64,000 nt of DNA from UBA8752 sp002336475 (GCA_943846755.1 OX044365.1:2852001-2916000), one strand, 5' to 3'; numbered from the stretch's first letter, positions 26,636 to 35,316 are shown. A program made the numbers and translations. The notes: a model not told the origin generated them from the sequence alone.

Positions 26636-27390
26636 GGAAATAAGAAATCCGCACCGTCCACTTCCGGCCGAAGCCTTCTGTTTCTGATGCGGATTCTTCC
26701 AGGCATGGCCCACCCTGGGGTGTCCTGCTCATGAAGTAACGGGGGTTCTTCATGCTTCGCCTTTTTAAAGGCGATCTGGACCTCAAAGCGTCGGAACTGA
26801 CGTGGTCAATGACCATTGACTTGTCCTGAATGCACCCGGCCTTCCTTGCGGACTGCGCGGTTCAATTCGCGAGCGAACTGAGTCGGCCTTCGGGGTTGCC
26901 CCTTCTGGCCCAAGCATCCCGGGGTCAACTGCCTTGCGGCGTGCCTGTCCCTGGGCTCTTTGGCGCATCGCGTCACACAGGGTGACCCGATGTCGGACCG
27001 GTTTCCTTTCGGTGGCCAGTCCTTCCTCAGTACTTCGGATCGAAACCCTTGGTACTCACCGCTCTTGTCTCCGAAGAGATGACCGCGACTCTCGTCTTGG
27101 TCCCCCACTGCCGAGGCAGTACCGGTTAGACCGGTTGGGTGCGGCGCCTCCATTGTTCAGGTGCGGGATTGCTCCCGGGTGAGCTGGGCTCCATCCATTC
27201 TCAGGATGCCGTTGCGCCGGAGGTCGGCAACTCCTCAGCTTTCGCTTTGGAGGTCAACAGAACCGAGGTTCTTCCCGCTGCCCTGGCCGAAGCCATTCTT
27301 TCGGGGGTCCGACAGAAGGTTTCCCTTCACCCCCGGAGGGGTCGCCTCGCCGAAGCGCTGCGTTGTCGTTGCTGACAGGACAATAGTGGG
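26636..27390 (-). ncRNA. candidate large structured non-coding RNA, class unknown
   Basis: This gene-free stretch is dense with short perfect hairpins. On the minus strand several end in stable tetraloops: CGC-TTCG-GCG (27348-27357), GGC-TTCG-GCC (27285-27294), GAAGG-GAAA-CCTTC (27315-27328), AGC-GAAA-GCT (27237-27246), GAAC-CTCG-GTTC (27260-27271), ACTGC-CTCG-GCAGT (27107-27120) and ACCCC-TCCG-GGGGT (27329-27342). Others: ACCGGT-n3-ACCGGT (27121-27135), CTCTT-n7-AAGAG (27062-27078), a 5+5 bp stem at 26966-26992, and 7-bp stems at 26805-26820, 26758-26773 and 26730-26754. ACTGAG/CTCAGT (26877-26882 with 27026-27031) could close a 150-nt domain. A stem CCGCA/TGCGG (26649-26692) followed by a T-rich run may be the 3' end. 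No RNase P, tmRNA or SRP signature was found. Ends are approximate. Confidence 0.5.
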
Positions 27391-27393
27391 GCA

Positions 27394-27433
27394 TAAAAAC
27401 GAAACGGACCCCCTATGGAGGTCCGTTGTCGTT
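27394..27433 (-). terminator. terminator hairpin downstream of the large cysteine-repeat gene
   Basis: Inverted repeat ACGGACC (27404-27410) / GGTCCGT (27420-27426), extended by outer arms AACGA (27398-27402) / TCGTT (27429-27433). On the minus strand it is followed by TTTCGTTTTTATG, a T-rich tract. It lies about 120 bp downstream of the stop at 27553 and just upstream of the candidate structured RNA, so it would separate the two transcripts. Confidence 0.75.
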
Positions 27434-27552
27434 CACAACGTGGTAACAAGCGTTATCCACAATTGTTAATACCGATAGGGGTATTCAGCGCGAAACTACA
27501 GCGGCCTTTTTCCGCGGTAAAGCGAAAGGACCGAGAGTTTGTAAACGCAAGG

Positions 27553-30500
27553 TCATCGCGCGACCATCACCTTCCCTGTAGCGACTTTGTCTCCTTGGGT
27601 TCCCTCGGCTGAATAGATGCCGACGGGCCATCCGCTCACATCAAAAACCCATGCTGCAGGACCGTCTTGGGGCTGCACGATTCTTTCCACGACCAGCTTG
27701 CCCATCAGGTCTTTGACGCGAACCACTACGGGAGCTTCATTGTCAAAACCTTCGCCGAGGATGTTTACGATCTCTCCAGTGGGGGTCGGGTAGATGCTAA
27801 AGTCTACGGCGTCGTCCCAGCCGCTCATGCCGAAGTTGGTGTTGCCACCGGTCACGCCAGGCGCATCCCCGCAGTCGGTGCCGATGCCCAAGCTCATGGT
27901 GTTGTCACCGTTGGGGTCGAAAGTGGCCGTGGTCATTAAGTCGCCGTCCATCCACACTTCGAGCCAACCTTGGTTCCATCCGTCATTGCCGGCATCACTC
28001 AAGGTCATGCTGTAGCAGCCTGCATCCATGCAAGCGGTGTAGGTGTGCGCGCCGAAATCTCCCATGGCACTGGAAGACAACCAGGTGGAATCCCCGGTTG
28101 TGTCATCGAGCCCCTCCATGGTCCAAGACACTTCTTCGCCATCTGTCATGGTGTAGGTTACAAACGTGACTTCGATCAATGGGCAGAAGGCGTATTCACA
28201 GGACCCGTCTTCGGCATCGGCCTCAGCGTTGAAGTTGGTGGCGCCCGGGTCGGTGCAGCCCCAAATGGTGAGGATTTCGCCGCATCCTGCACCCACTTCA
28301 AATGGGAAGGATGCAAATTCTCCCTCATCCAGCGTGAACGTCAAGGCACTGTTTCCTGAGGTTAGGATAAGCAGACCACCTCCCCAGCCGTCGCCGAAGC
28401 TGTCGTAAAGCTCGAGGGTATAGCAGCCATCCTCCAAGCAGGCGGTGTAGCCACTGAGTGTCCCATCAGGTCCGAGGTTGTCCCCTTGTCCGATGAGCAC
28501 GGCGTTGCCGGTGGAATCCAGGAGGGCCCAGCTGACCTCGTCAATGAAGGGGTCGCCTCCTTGGAAGAAGAGGCCCGTAACGGTGTTCAAGTCGCCACAA
28601 TCGACGAAGGACGTATCCACGTTGTCATAGAAACAGCTGCCATCATCGTAAGTCGCCAAGGCATCGTAGTTCAAAGCAAAGGGGTCCGTACAACCCCAAA
28701 TCGGATCATTGCCTCCGCTGATGTCTTCACCACAATCATCGGCCAAGCCAAACTCAATGTCCTCCGATGTTGCTCCATACAAAGCTCCGTTGACCCACTC
28801 GCTGTTTCCAGCTGTGATCCAGAAGTATCCACCATTCCAAGAGTCGCCTCCTGCAATGTTGCTCATGGTGGCGGTATAGCACTCTTCAGGGTCAAGGCAA
28901 ACGTCGATGTAGTCAATGGTCAAGTCAGGGAAACCGGACTGGCTGTAGAGTACCTCTCCCTGGCTGTCGGTGATGGTCAGTGCCACCTCGTTGCCTTGGG
29001 AGAAAGTGCAGACATACAATTGGCCGGCCACCCCCTCGTCACAGGTAAAGGGCACCACGCAAGAGCCGTCGTCCGCAGTCGCCAGAGGATTGTAGTTGGT
29101 GGCTTCTGGGTCGGTGCAACCCAAGATGGAGATTTCGCAGTCTGTTTCATTGATACCGAAAGCGTAGACCGCTTCGAAGGCATCGTCTTCAATGGTGTAA
29201 GTGATGGGGGCTTCTCCATCGATGCTGACCTCTGCGCTTCCTCCGCCCCAGCCATTGGAGACGAGGTAGAAGTTGTAGCATCCGTCCGAGAGACAGCCAT
29301 AAGAGGCGTACCCATTTTCATCGTACAAGCCCACAAAAGTGTTGACGTAGCCGGTCGCATTGGTGAAATACGTGCTGACAGGGGAGAACCAACCAAACTC
29401 GAGGGAATCCAACGGGTTGTTGACCGAATAAATGCTGATCAAATGGTCTTCGCCGCACTCGGGCATGTAGAGGCATCCGCTTTCTGCTGTCGCATTTGGG
29501 TCGTAGTTCAACCCCTCTGGATCTGTGCAGCCATAAACTGGTGGCTCGCTGCAATCGCCCTCCCACTGAAAGAAAGCTTCTGCGCATTCGAGTTCACAAA
29601 TGTTGCTGAAGGTCAGGGTTTGGCCACTGTAATAATCGTAGCCGCAAACGGGATCGTAGACATCAGGGCAATCGCAGGGTTCCAAGCAAGTGCCATTGTC
29701 GTCCGTGGCTGCTGGGTTATAGTTTGGTGCCTCGGGGTCGGTGCACCCCAGTACAAACAAGGTGCATCCGTCTGTATTGATGCCCAACGACGTTTCATAT
29801 ACCGCTAGGTCTGCAGGAATGACGATGGTTTCGAGAAGCTCTCCGTTGAGGAAAACCTCAAGTGTGGTTTCCAATCCATAGAAGTTGTTGGAGTGAATGG
29901 TGAGGTTGTAGCACCCATCTTCGATACAGCCCCCTTGTACCAACTGTCCGGAGTCGTCGAAATCACCGTAGGAAGGATACCAATACAAGCCGTCTTCACC
30001 CATTGCATAGAATTCTCCAAAGCCCCAAAAGGAGTCGTCAGTGGAGGCTTGGATGATTTCCAACGTGTTGCTCGCGCTGCAATCAACGGGGTATTGACAG
30101 CAACAATCCGCATTGGCAGAGGGGTCGAAATTCAGGGCCAAAGGATCCGTACACCCCCAGATGTCGGTGTTGCCTCCGCCATTGCCGTCGCTGTCGATCA
30201 GGTCTCCTCCGCAGCTTGGACTGAACCCGACTGAAAATGCGGCAAATGATCCTTGTTCCATCGTCAATGGACCCACCATGATACCAAGAGCAGCATAGTT
30301 GATGGAAATGGTGGCGCCATTCCATCCGTCACCAAAACTGTCGTGTAGCTCCAATGTGTAACACGAGTCTTCCAAGCATACAGTCTGAGCATCACTGGAA
30401 TTGCTTTGATAACCGCTGCCGCTGGCCACAACAACTCCGTCCTCGTTTAAGAGGTTCCAGGATACCTCGTCGCCCCACAATTCAGTGTGGATTGCAATGT

Positions 30501-30579
30501 CTGCTTCGAACAGGCAGTCGTCTTGGGCATTCCCAAGAAATCCGAAGGCCAGAAGGCCAATGAATAAGAGATGTCTCAT
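27553..30579 (-). CDS. large T9SS-exported cysteine-rich repeat protein
   Basis: A 1,008-residue secreted protein; ATG 30579 gives signal peptide MRHLLFIGLLAFGFLGNAQ. Two repeat types alternate. Type A, about 100 residues, has VSWNLL...G..V..G.......CLEDGCYTLELYDSFGDGW.GG and ends GCGE/SCGG (about six copies, some diverged). Type B linkers, six copies, read (W/L/Y)GCTDP.A.NY.P.A..DDGSC. A Kazal-like segment (CPDVYDPVCGYDYYSG ... NICELEC) lies near residue 310. The C-terminus, DFSIYPTPTGEIVNILG ... WPVGIYSAEGTQGDKV, is a T9SS sorting domain. Similar GCTDP repeats occur in many Bacteroidota surface proteins, likely disulfide-stabilised. An adhesive or structural surface role is inferred; no enzyme motif is seen. 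Confidence 0.75.
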   Translation of the reverse strand: MRHLLFIGLLAFGFLGNAQDDCLFEADIAIHTELWGDEVSWNLLNEDGVVVASGSGYQSNSSDAQTVCLEDSCYTLELHDSFGDGWNGATISINYAALGIMVGPLTMEQGSFAAFSVGFSPSCGGDLIDSDGNGGGNTDIWGCTDPLALNFDPSANADCCCQYPVDCSASNTLEIIQASTDDSFWGFGEFYAMGEDGLYWYPSYGDFDDSGQLVQGGCIEDGCYNLTIHSNNFYGLETTLEVFLNGELLETIVIPADLAVYETSLGINTDGCTLFVLGCTDPEAPNYNPAATDDNGTCLEPCDCPDVYDPVCGYDYYSGQTLTFSNICELECAEAFFQWEGDCSEPPVYGCTDPEGLNYDPNATAESGCLYMPECGEDHLISIYSVNNPLDSLEFGWFSPVSTYFTNATGYVNTFVGLYDENGYASYGCLSDGCYNFYLVSNGWGGGSAEVSIDGEAPITYTIEDDAFEAVYAFGINETDCEISILGCTDPEATNYNPLATADDGSCVVPFTCDEGVAGQLYVCTFSQGNEVALTITDSQGEVLYSQSGFPDLTIDYIDVCLDPEECYTATMSNIAGGDSWNGGYFWITAGNSEWVNGALYGATSEDIEFGLADDCGEDISGGNDPIWGCTDPFALNYDALATYDDGSCFYDNVDTSFVDCGDLNTVTGLFFQGGDPFIDEVSWALLDSTGNAVLIGQGDNLGPDGTLSGYTACLEDGCYTLELYDSFGDGWGGGLLILTSGNSALTFTLDEGEFASFPFEVGAGCGEILTIWGCTDPGATNFNAEADAEDGSCEYAFCPLIEVTFVTYTMTDGEEVSWTMEGLDDTTGDSTWLSSSAMGDFGAHTYTACMDAGCYSMTLSDAGNDGWNQGWLEVWMDGDLMTTATFDPNGDNTMSLGIGTDCGDAPGVTGGNTNFGMSGWDDAVDFSIYPTPTGEIVNILGEGFDNEAPVVVRVKDLMGKLVVERIVQPQDGPAAWVFDVSGWPVGIYSAEGTQGDKVATGKVMVAR

Positions 30580-30877
30580 GTCGGTAAAGGTTCTAAGTAG
30601 GTAAGCTCTCTTCTCTAAAGAAAGTTGCACGGGTGTCTATTTCTTTACATCGAATCTCGAACAAACGTGACAGTTATTCAAGCTCACCTTCATCGTGTCC
30701 CCTCTTTTTCGGCCATATTTCTTGGTCTTTTCATGCCATGCATCATTTCTACTCCTGTTCTAAACAGCCGGTGTTTTGAAGGGTTGACTTGTGGGGTAAA
30801 TGGCACTGAAGTGGGGGGTTTCACATCATTGTGATGCAAAAACCGATTCTCTCGATGGAATTCGTGAATTTTGAGAC

Positions 30878-31660
30878 ATGTCAAAGTTGAGACCGCTGTT
30901 CCTCTTGGTGTTGAGCTTGGGACACCTTCAGATTCCTTGGGCGCAAGGTGTAGACAACGCCTGTCCAGAGGGTTGGAAGCCACTTGCCATGGGTTTTCTA
31001 GAGGCCAAGTTGAGTGAAGATATAGATGCAGCTGCAGCCTACCTGCATCCGGAAAGAAGGGGGGCTTGGGCAGAATGGACATCTTGGGATTTGGACCGTT
31101 CCAACCGCCGCATACTTGGTTTTTCTGAGGAGGTTCAGGAGCGGGCTCGGAAGGAAAAGTCCATTGCTAAGCAGCGGCTGGCGGTTTCTGTTTATTCCTG
31201 TATGCCTTCCTCTTCTGATAAAGGTCGATACCGCATTCAGGTGGACCCCGATGGACGTTCTTACAGTTTTCTGACGATGTCCCAAAAGGAGGACGCATGG
31301 TGGGTAGAGGACAACCTTTACGCGCTCGACCCGGAGCAGAAGAGGGTTTTCACAGCCTACAGCCAAGCCTTGGATGCTGGCAGCTGGGAAGAGGCGGAGG
31401 CTTGGGTGGCCCGTTTTGTTCTTCCGCGCTTTGCCTCATACCGGGCTGAAGCTTCGGCTTTTTTGTCCGATGGGGGTGCGTTTGCTGAAGCACATGAGCG
31501 CCGGGTTGCTTTGCGAGCAGCAGAATGGGACGACATGTTTTTGCGTGCAGAGCAGGAAACGGAGGAGATCATCATTGTGCATGCAGAATTTCCAACGGCG
31601 GAAGGGCTCTCGTCTGAAATGGTCAAGGTTGACGGAACCTGGCGCATTCTTTTCAGATGA
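30878..31660 (+). CDS. hypothetical exported protein
   Basis: A 260-residue protein with a signal peptide (LRPLFLLVLSLGHLQIPWAQG). The mature part shows two similar halves: LEAKLSEDIDAAAAYLHPERRG and SQALDAGSWEEAEAWVARFVLP both look like the helical start of NTF2-like (DUF4878-type) domains, each followed by a stretch ending in short strands (WWVEDNLYAL; VKVDGTWRILFR). So it may be a tandem NTF2-like protein. No catalytic motif is visible. The stop overlaps the next start by 4 bp (ATGA), so it is cotranslated with the GreA/B-like gene. The 298 bp upstream (30580-30877) hold no gene that I can support. Confidence 0.55.
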   Translation: MSKLRPLFLLVLSLGHLQIPWAQGVDNACPEGWKPLAMGFLEAKLSEDIDAAAAYLHPERRGAWAEWTSWDLDRSNRRILGFSEEVQERARKEKSIAKQRLAVSVYSCMPSSSDKGRYRIQVDPDGRSYSFLTMSQKEDAWWVEDNLYALDPEQKRVFTAYSQALDAGSWEEAEAWVARFVLPRFASYRAEASAFLSDGGAFAEAHERRVALRAAEWDDMFLRAEQETEEIIIVHAEFPTAEGLSSEMVKVDGTWRILFR

Positions 31661-32115
31661 TCGAGCCGATTCGGCCATTGATTGTTGCGGCGTTGGAGAC
31701 TTCCATGAAGGAGGGGCTTGAGCAGGCTCAGGCAGCATTTCAAGAGCTCCAGGGGAGTTTAGAAGGGGAGTCCAAGAGCACGGCTGGCGACAAGCACGAG
31801 ACGGGCAGGGCCATGGTTCAGATGGAAATGGAACAAGCTGCGCTTCGACTTTCTCGGGTAGAAGGCATGATCCGACAGTGGCAGTCTTTAGACCCTATTC
31901 GGCGCAGAGAACAGGTGCGGCCAGGTGGTGTCGTACGCACGGACCAAGGTGGCTTTGTGATCGGGGTGGCTTGGGGTGCTTTTGATGTACCCGAAGAAGG
32001 CCAGTGGCGTGCCATTTCAGCCAATGCCCCACTTGCACAAGCGTTTCATGGACTGGGGCCCCACAGTACCGTTGAATTCAGGGGGAAGACGTGGCGTATT
32101 ATATCCGTTGAATAG
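31657..32115 (+). CDS. GreA/GreB C-terminal domain-like protein
   Basis: A 152-residue cytoplasmic protein. Residues 1-85 are helical and charged (ALETSMKEGLEQAQAAFQEL, MEQAALRLSRVEGMIRQW), consistent with a coiled coil like the N-terminal hairpin of Gre factors. The C-terminal half has a small beta domain (VRPGGVVRTDQGGFVIGVAWGAFDV ... ISANAPLAQAFHGLGPHSTVEFRGKTWRIISVE), in which the GPHSTVEF.GK pattern and the preceding SPLA-like ANAPLAQA correspond to the GreA/GreB C-terminal fold. Gre factors rescue stalled RNA polymerase, but this divergent form may do something else; some databases label relatives as 3-oxoacyl-ACP synthase, for which there is no sequence support here. Confidence 0.6.
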   Translation: MIEPIRPLIVAALETSMKEGLEQAQAAFQELQGSLEGESKSTAGDKHETGRAMVQMEMEQAALRLSRVEGMIRQWQSLDPIRRREQVRPGGVVRTDQGGFVIGVAWGAFDVPEEGQWRAISANAPLAQAFHGLGPHSTVEFRGKTWRIISVE

Positions 32116-32214
32116 GGACTGCATTGCATTCTCGGGCCTGAATGGTGGAAAACAGTTCGCCCACGTGGCTGCAAAAGCGCATGAAGGCTCTACATTTGCA
32201 GCAAAATCAACGAT

Positions 32215-32667
32215 TTGGGACGATCTCAGGAAACATTCGGGAAGCGCGAAAGAGAAGCGAAGCGCGCTAAGAAGAAGAAGGAAAAGGACCTCAAGAAGCA
32301 GGAGGCCAAGGGAAACAAGCGCACGCTTGATAGCCCAGAAATGTTTGCTTACGTGGATGAGTTTGGCCGCATTGTTGATACCCCTCCCGATCCTACGGAA
32401 CGCGAAGAAATCAACTTGGAAGACATCCAGATTAGTGTCCCCAAGGATGAGGATATGGAGCCCGTTGACAAGACCCGTCGTGGTGTCGTAACCATGTTCA
32501 ACTCGGACAAGGGTTTCGGCTTCATCCGTGACACGGATACCCGGGACAGCATCTTCGCTCACGTCACCAATATGAAGGAGGAGGTTTCCGAAGGAGACAA
32601 GGTTCAATTCGAAGTGGAGCAAAGCCACAAAGGACCTTCCGCCATCAAGGTGGTCATCATTAAGTAA
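32215..32667 (+). CDS. cold-shock domain protein with basic N-terminal extension, TTG start
   Basis: A 150-residue RNA/DNA-binding protein. The C-terminal cold-shock domain carries RNP1 KGFGFIRD and RNP2 SIFAHVTN (residues about 95-115). The N-terminus is a lysine/arginine-rich stretch, MGRSQETFGKREREAKRAKK, that matches the invariant MGRSQETF opening of Bacteroidota relatives; this fixes the start at TTG 32215, as no ATG gives that N-terminus. The middle (DSPEMFAYVDEFGRIVDTPPDP) is also family-conserved. Likely role: RNA chaperone or translation factor. It ends 3 bp before the convergent gene at 32671. Confidence 0.9.
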   Translation: MGRSQETFGKREREAKRAKKKKEKDLKKQEAKGNKRTLDSPEMFAYVDEFGRIVDTPPDPTEREEINLEDIQISVPKDEDMEPVDKTRRGVVTMFNSDKGFGFIRDTDTRDSIFAHVTNMKEEVSEGDKVQFEVEQSHKGPSAIKVVIIK

Positions 32668-32670
32668 GGC

Positions 32671-33423
32671 TCAGCACTGGGCTATTTCTTTGAGCAATCT
32701 GCGCCTCGCTATGGGGAGCAGGGTGGGCTCAATGGGAACGTTCCATTCCATATGGGCATGGAACGTTGCTGGCTGCGGCAATTCCCGGTTTCTTCGAATC
32801 AGCCCCCATTTTATGGCGTCGGCAGTTTCCATGCGTGACAGCATGCGTGACTCCACGCATTTCATGGACAATTCTAGGAAGGCGTCGCCGCCTCGGTCCA
32901 CCTTGGATTTGGTGTACCGATAGGCCATCAGCTTTCTGGCTCCAGCCTTTCCGTGCGTGACGATGAGATATCCTTCCCCGGAATGCAGGGGCTGAATCCC
33001 AATGGGATTGAATTCAATTTTGGAGTCGATCAGGTCATACAGTGTTTTGCCCTCGGTCATGGCATCATCTAGGTGGGGCATTGCCCTTTGAATGAGCTCC
33101 CTCAGGTAGGTTTCTACAGAAGAAGGATGTTGGAGCTTTCCCCGGAGCAATTGCATCCGTGCAAAGTCAAGACCCACAACCGGGCCTTTGTTCTTGCCCT
33201 GCTCAATTCCTTTTTTGATGGTGGTCAATTCCCGGTGTTTAAGGATGACTTCTGCAAGTGCCGGGTAGAGTTTGGTCTCTCTAAGTTCCCCTTTGATCTT
33301 CTGAAGCCAGGCGAGCAAGGTGTATTCCTTGTATTCAGCGTCGAGCAACCCTTCCGTGAGCCAACTTGAGTGGGGGCGCAAGGCGGGTGAGTGGCGTGTT
33401 AAACCTCCGGTTTTATTCGACAT
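32671..33423 (-). CDS. hypothetical protein
   Basis: A 250-residue protein that I cannot place in a family. It has no signal peptide or membrane segment and is rich in basic residues (pI high by eye). N-terminal half: YKEYTLLAWLQKIKGELRETKLYPALAEVILKHREL, predicted helical, then GPVVGLDFARMQLLRGKLQHPSSVETYLRELIQRAMPHLDDAMTEG. The C-terminal half has beta-like stretches (IGIQPLHSGEGYLIVTHGKAGARKLMAYRYTKSKVDRGGDAFLE). It is divergently arranged with the gene at 33536 and convergent with the cold-shock gene. Similar-length hypothetical proteins exist in Flavobacteriales, but no function is known to me. Confidence 0.6.
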   Translation of the reverse strand: MSNKTGGLTRHSPALRPHSSWLTEGLLDAEYKEYTLLAWLQKIKGELRETKLYPALAEVILKHRELTTIKKGIEQGKNKGPVVGLDFARMQLLRGKLQHPSSVETYLRELIQRAMPHLDDAMTEGKTLYDLIDSKIEFNPIGIQPLHSGEGYLIVTHGKAGARKLMAYRYTKSKVDRGGDAFLELSMKCVESRMLSRMETADAIKWGLIRRNRELPQPATFHAHMEWNVPIEPTLLPIARRRLLKEIAQC

Positions 33424-33476
33424 AGCCTTTAATTTAACCCATAAATAGATGTAAACATATTACGGCTGAGATTATT

Positions 33477-33507
33477 TTTGATTTTGATTGAGGATTTGGT
33501 AACATTG
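33477..33507 (+). promoter_or_regulatory. probable Bacteroidota-type promoter with duplicated -7 element
   Basis: TTTG (33477-33480), 19 bases, then TAACATTG (33500-33507), one mismatch from the TAnnTTTG -7 consensus, with the expected -33/-7 spacing. An identical TAACATTG follows at 33511-33518. It lies 29 bp upstream of the exported protein at 33536. Only position and consensus support it. Confidence 0.45.
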
Positions 33508-33535
33508 AGTTAACATTGCCCGTAGAGGCATCCCC

Positions 33536-34117
33536 ATGTTGTACCGAGCACTCATCACATTGGCCATTGCGGCAATCACCTCCCCAATGATGGGCCAAGG
33601 TGTGCAGTGGGGTGTAGGAACAGACCCAACAATGTGGTTGTCTGGTTGGCACCATGTTCAGGTGGGCGCTCAATTGCACCCTGAGCTTAGCTTGGTAGGC
33701 GGGGCAGGGTGGATGCAGGCACAAGGCGGCCTCTTGGGCAGTGCCATGAACCAGAGGCCTGCGAATTTTGACGAAGCTTTCTCTGGAAATTTCGGGGTCA
33801 GATTGCATCCGTCGCCTAAAGAAGGTGGGCGGATTCAAGGCTTGTTAGGCCTAGACTACAGCTTTGAAGTCTTCAATGAGAACGTGACAATTGCCCCAGA
33901 AGCAGATGCAGGCGCCCCTTTTGGACTGCGCCAGTATTCCCGCAATGAACTCCGCTTGCTGGCAGGCGGGAGGATCAAGGTTGCCGATCGCATGAGCCTC
34001 TCTGTGCACATGGGGGTAGGATATTCCACAAACGCAGAGGCCCTGCCTATCCAAACGAATTTGGGCAGGAGGGCCGGTGCTAAGCTCCTTGGAATGGAGC
34101 TGCTCTTTTGGATTTGA
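33536..34117 (+). CDS. putative outer-membrane beta-barrel protein
   Basis: A 193-residue exported protein with a signal peptide (LYRALITLAIAAITSPMMGQG). The mature region is an alternating pattern of short amphipathic strands ending in aromatic residues (VQVGAQLHPELSLVGGAGW, FGVRLHPSP, IQGLLGLDYSFEVFN, NELRLLAGGRIKVADRMSLSVHMGVGYS) and finishes LLGMELLFWI, the terminal aromatic expected of an outer-membrane barrel. About eight strands fit the length. No specific family is recognised. It is followed by the convergent desaturase gene. Confidence 0.6.
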   Translation: MLYRALITLAIAAITSPMMGQGVQWGVGTDPTMWLSGWHHVQVGAQLHPELSLVGGAGWMQAQGGLLGSAMNQRPANFDEAFSGNFGVRLHPSPKEGGRIQGLLGLDYSFEVFNENVTIAPEADAGAPFGLRQYSRNELRLLAGGRIKVADRMSLSVHMGVGYSTNAEALPIQTNLGRRAGAKLLGMELLFWI

Positions 34118-34132
34118 ACAGCCGCGTCCGTC

Positions 34133-35236
34133 TTATGCTGGGCGCCCCAATTCCTTCAACTGATTGGTATGCATCCGAACGGCATCCATGAAGGTGGTTT
34201 CTGCTCTGTACGGCAGGCCATACTCCTTTGCAGTTTCCTTGACAATGGGAGCAAGTGAAGCATAGTGGACGTGGCAAATGTGGGGGAAGAGGTGGTGCTC
34301 AATTTGGTGGTTGAGACCTCCACTGTACCACGTTAAGGCCTTGCTCTTCGTCCCAAAGTTGCAGGTCGTGTGAAGCGTGTGGCTCATCAAGTCGGTGTCC
34401 ATTTTACCTCCTTTCTCTGCTTGGATGTAGTCATGATTTTCCATGACGTGTGCAGGCTGAAAAACCAGGGCCAACGTCAAGCCTCCGAAGAAGTGCATCA
34501 GCAACCACCCGGCGATGATTTGACCGGCACCCAAACCACTGAATGCCAGGGGTAACCCCAGTACAATCGGGTAGTAAATCACCTTTGCCAAAACGATGCG
34601 GAACATGAGGTTGTTGTAAGACTTCCCTGTGCTACCAAGCAGGTTCAGCTTTCGATACCGATTGACGGCAACAAAGTCCTTGAAGGTGACCCAAATCAGG
34701 GTCATCAGACCATAGAAAAACCAAGCGTAAAAGTGCTGGAAACGGTGCCATGGTTTGTGGGGCTTCAAAGGGCTGAAGCGCAACAGGGGACCAGGGTTGA
34801 TGTCTTCATCGAGACCATCGACGTTGGTAAAGGAGTGGTGCAACACGTTGTGCTGGATTTGCCACATTTCACTGTTGCCACCCGTGAGCTCAAGCACGCC
34901 GCCGATCAGCCTGTTGATGCCCTTCTTGTCGCTAAATGCACCGTGATTTCCATCGTGCATGACCGCCATGCCAATGCCGGCAAGTGCAAGGCCCATCACG
35001 ACTTCAGAGGCCCAAAACATCCAACCTCCACCTGTGACTCCGGTTGAGATAAGTGCAACGGGTGCGAGGTATAGTGAGATGAGCAGGACCGTCTTGAACA
35101 CCATGGTTCCATTGGCCTTCTTAGAGATTCCCTTACTCTTAAAATGTGCATCAACACGTTGACGAAGGGTTTTGGAGAAACCGGTCGTGTCCCGTGCGAA
35201 CCGCACAGTGGGCAATTCAATTTGTGCTTGCGTCAT
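34133..35236 (-). CDS. membrane fatty acid desaturase (acyl-CoA/acyl-lipid type)
   Basis: A 367-residue di-iron desaturase of the membrane FADS family, which introduces a cis double bond in acyl chains. All three histidine boxes are present: HDGNHGAF (about residue 92), HNVLHHSF (about 128) and QIEHHLFP (about 307). Four hydrophobic segments precede or separate them (TVLLISLYLAPVALIS, VVMGLALAGIGMAVMHD, FFYGLMTLIWVTF, AKVIYYPIVLGLPLAF). The third box begins with glutamine, as in front-end and linoleoyl-CoA-type desaturases. There is no cytochrome b5 domain. It is 80 bp downstream of typA in the same direction but may have its own promoter. Probably adjusts membrane fluidity; regiospecificity cannot be told. 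Confidence 0.88.
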   Translation of the reverse strand: MTQAQIELPTVRFARDTTGFSKTLRQRVDAHFKSKGISKKANGTMVFKTVLLISLYLAPVALISTGVTGGGWMFWASEVVMGLALAGIGMAVMHDGNHGAFSDKKGINRLIGGVLELTGGNSEMWQIQHNVLHHSFTNVDGLDEDINPGPLLRFSPLKPHKPWHRFQHFYAWFFYGLMTLIWVTFKDFVAVNRYRKLNLLGSTGKSYNNLMFRIVLAKVIYYPIVLGLPLAFSGLGAGQIIAGWLLMHFFGGLTLALVFQPAHVMENHDYIQAEKGGKMDTDLMSHTLHTTCNFGTKSKALTWYSGGLNHQIEHHLFPHICHVHYASLAPIVKETAKEYGLPYRAETTFMDAVRMHTNQLKELGRPA

Positions 35237-35316
35237 ATAACGTGCAAGGTAGTTCGTTCCCCCAAGTGCTATTCCCTATAAGCGCAAATGAGTCCACAAT
35301 AGGGGCTTGAATGACG

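Noticed and set aside
27034..27056. tRNA-like T-loop text (GGTTTCGATCC on the minus strand)
   Set aside because: The flanking bases cannot form the 5-bp T stem, and no acceptor or anticodon arm is found.
26806..27153. 115-codon minus-strand frame in the gene-free stretch
   Set aside because: No recognisable domain, and the stretch is dominated by perfect hairpins with UUCG/GAAA loops, so an RNA is the better reading.
26636..27390. RNase P, tmRNA or SRP RNA identity for the structured stretch
   Set aside because: The signature strings (GAGGAAAGUCC, ACAGAACCCGG, tag-peptide frame, GGAAGGAAGCAGCC) are not present on either strand.
28486..29808. 440-codon plus-strand open frame within the cysteine-repeat gene
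   Set aside because: Repetitive shadow of the minus-strand repeats.
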